A stretch of 64,000 bases of DNA, taken from Niastella koreensis GR20-10. Its GTDB lineage: Bacteria > Bacteroidota > Bacteroidia > Chitinophagales > Chitinophagaceae. Shown here piece by piece: positions 62,417-64,000 of the stretch. Position 1 is the first letter of the stretch. Each line of letters begins with the position of its first letter. A model generated the notes under the pieces. The model was not told where the DNA came from, searched no databases, and saw nothing but the letters and a program-made list of their open reading frames with translations. Both the position numbers and the translations under genes were made by a program. The stretch spans positions 7,142,744 through 7,206,743 of the forward strand of contig NC_016609.1 of NCBI RefSeq assembly GCF_000246855.1, read 5' to 3'.

Positions 62417-63940
62417 ATGACCAAAAAGATACAGTCTGCATTAATTTCCGTTTTTTATAAAGATGGCCTTGAACCGCTTGTAAAAGTGTTGCACGAGCAA
62501 GGCATTACCATCTATTCAACTGGTGGTACTCAATCATTTATAGAAAAATTGGGCATTCCGGTGGTGCCAGTTGAAAACTTAACTACCTACCCTTCTATAT
62601 TAGGTGGTCGGGTTAAAACCCTGCATCCTTCGGTTTTTGGAGGTATCCTGGGCCGCAGGGAGCTGGAATCGGACCTTCAGGAAATGAAGCAATACAACAT
62701 TCCGGAAATTGACCTGGTTATTGTTGACCTGTATCCTTTTGAAGAAACTGTTGCCAGCACATCTGAAGAAAAACTGATCATCGAAAAAATTGACATCGGC
62801 GGCCCTTCCATGATCCGCGGCGCAGCCAAAAACTTCAGCCATGTGACTGTTTTAGCAGCAAAATCTGATTACCAGGTACTGGCGGACATGCTGACTGCAC
62901 AAAACGGCACTACCACCCTGGAACAACGCCGGGCTTTTGCCTCCAAAGCATTTCAAATTGTAGCCCATTACGATGTGGCTATTGCAAAATATTTCAACCC
63001 TGAAGGCGATCTGTACTTCCTGGAATCAATTCCCAGCCCCAAAACCATGCGGTATGGCGAAAACCCGCATCAAACCGGCGTGTTCTATGGCGAGCTGAAT
63101 CAACTCTTCGCTCAGCTGAATGGTAAAGAGCTTTCTTATAATAACCTGGTTGATGTGGATGCGGCGGTTCAATTGATCAATGATTTCGGTGCAAGCGAAA
63201 CCGGTTCTGTGTTCGCGATCATTAAACACACCAATGTTTGTGGTATTGCGTCAAGAGATACTGTGAAAGCTGCCTGGGATTCAGCATTGGCCGGCGATCC
63301 TGAAAGCGCTTTTGGCGGTGTGCTGGTTTGTAATAAACCCATTGACAAAGCTACTGCCGATGCTATTAATGAGATCTTCTTTGAAGTATTGATTGCACCT
63401 ACATTTAACGAGGACGCTTTGGCAGTGTTAAAATCAAAAAAGAACCGCATCCTGTTACAACAGAAATCTACTGCCAACCGTCCCAATCAATATAAATCAG
63501 TATTAAATGGTGTACTGGCACAAGGTGAAGATAAAGGCAATTACCTGGAGTGGAAAGAAGTAGGCGGCCGCGAAAGCAATGCAGGCGAAAAAAGCGATAT
63601 GGAATTCGCCAACATCGTTTGCAAACACCTGAAGTCAAACGCTATTGCACTGGTTAAAAATAAACAACTGATAGGTAAAGGCTGCGGACAAACCAGCCGT
63701 GTTGATGCCCTGCGTCATGCGCTGGAGAAAGCCCGTCAGTTTGAATTTGATCTGAATGGTGCTGTACTGGCAAGCGATGCCTTCTTCCCTTTCAATGATT
63801 GTGTGCAGTTAGGTCACGCAGCAGGCATCACCGCGTTTATTCAACCAGGCGGTTCTGTTCGCGACAAAGATTCTATCGAATACTGCCAGCAACACCAGTT
63901 GGCGATGGTTATGACTGGCATGCGCCATTTCAAACACTAA
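62417..63940 (+). CDS. purH: Bifunctional AICAR formyltransferase / IMP cyclohydrolase
   Basis: 507 residues. Catalyses the last two steps of purine synthesis: AICAR to FAICAR (10-formyl-THF), then FAICAR to IMP. The N-terminal MGS-like cyclohydrolase domain (about 1-140) has TGGT and GGRVKTLHPSVFGGIL. The AICARFT domain has RYGENPHQ, the catalytic Lys-His in IIKHTNVCG, and the C-terminal segment DAFFPFNDCVQLGHAAGITAFIQPGGSVRDKD. Complete, with its own promoter and terminator. Confidence 0.98.
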   Translation: MTKKIQSALISVFYKDGLEPLVKVLHEQGITIYSTGGTQSFIEKLGIPVVPVENLTTYPSILGGRVKTLHPSVFGGILGRRELESDLQEMKQYNIPEIDLVIVDLYPFEETVASTSEEKLIIEKIDIGGPSMIRGAAKNFSHVTVLAAKSDYQVLADMLTAQNGTTTLEQRRAFASKAFQIVAHYDVAIAKYFNPEGDLYFLESIPSPKTMRYGENPHQTGVFYGELNQLFAQLNGKELSYNNLVDVDAAVQLINDFGASETGSVFAIIKHTNVCGIASRDTVKAAWDSALAGDPESAFGGVLVCNKPIDKATADAINEIFFEVLIAPTFNEDALAVLKSKKNRILLQQKSTANRPNQYKSVLNGVLAQGEDKGNYLEWKEVGGRESNAGEKSDMEFANIVCKHLKSNAIALVKNKQLIGKGCGQTSRVDALRHALEKARQFEFDLNGAVLASDAFFPFNDCVQLGHAAGITAFIQPGGSVRDKDSIEYCQQHQLAMVMTGMRHFKH

Positions 63941-63964
63941 TTGTAACGATTATAATATAACATC

Positions 63965-63998
63965 AAAGGTCTGGCGGTATAGTCAGACCTTTTTTATA
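63965..63998 (+). terminator. purH terminator
   Basis: A 9-bp perfect stem (AAAGGTCTG/CAGACCTTT) with a 10-base loop, then TTTTT. Confidence 0.85.
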
Positions 63999-64000
63999 TT

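Overview
The window is chromosomal DNA from a member of the Bacteroidota, most likely family Chitinophagaceae (Niastella/Chitinophaga-like). The grounds are: two complete SusC/SusD nutrient-uptake gene sets, a type IX secretion component (PorZ), many Bacteroidota-specific families (DUF5777, DUF1800/DUF1501, DUF4369-TlpA, short CarB), and promoters of the Bacteroidota housekeeping type, TAnnTTTG at -7, in front of many genes. The genus is inferred from protein style, not from a search. No tRNA, rRNA, transposase, phage gene or cas gene was seen.

Layout. 0-5.6 kb: end of alaS, an M28 peptidase, a double-PDZ protein, gatB and a TlpA-like lipoprotein, all on +. 5.7-16 kb: two adjacent minus-strand SusC/SusD operons with no CAZyme or dedicated regulator, each with a long untranslated leader. 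16.6-24.7 kb: an MMPL/RND exporter, porZ-recO, an amidohydrolase and prfA. 24.8-31 kb: an orphan terminator with a doubtful small gene, a VanZ-like protein, an ECF sigma/anti-sigma pair, gcvH, a cyclophilin, a small conserved-looking protein, a GNAT acetyltransferase enclosed by AT-rich repeat arrays, and serS. 31-38.8 kb: an outer-membrane beta-barrel, a DUF1800-DUF1501 pair, gyrB, a MerR regulator and a secreted lipocalin-like protein. 38.8-39 kb: an array of eight exact 21-bp units, each carrying a short palindrome. 39-46.5 kb: MscS channel, a propeller-like protein, LpxH-like hydrolase, AIG2-like protein, LUD protein, ftsH, rsfS, birA. 46.6-49.6 kb: a four-gene envelope operon (CX4CH lipoprotein, OB-fold protein, YceI, DUF5777) with a possible attenuator upstream. 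49.6-64 kb: ROK protein, Bcp peroxiredoxin, M23 peptidase, carB, a two-component system with a membrane protein, comEC and purH.

Most genes are housekeeping: translation (alaS, gatB, serS, prfA, rsfS), nucleotide synthesis (carB, purH), DNA topology, repair and uptake (gyrB, recO, comEC), proteolysis (ftsH, M23, M28). The accessory interest lies mainly between genes: the 21-bp palindrome array, several families of low-complexity intergenic 'word' arrays that form inverted repeats, promoters that touch the start codon (probably leaderless mRNAs), and hairpin terminators that belong to no recognised gene. Four start codons (porZ, gyrB, birA, ROK) were moved downstream because the longest open frame begins at a non-ATG codon and, in three of these, overlaps or lies upstream of the promoter motif.
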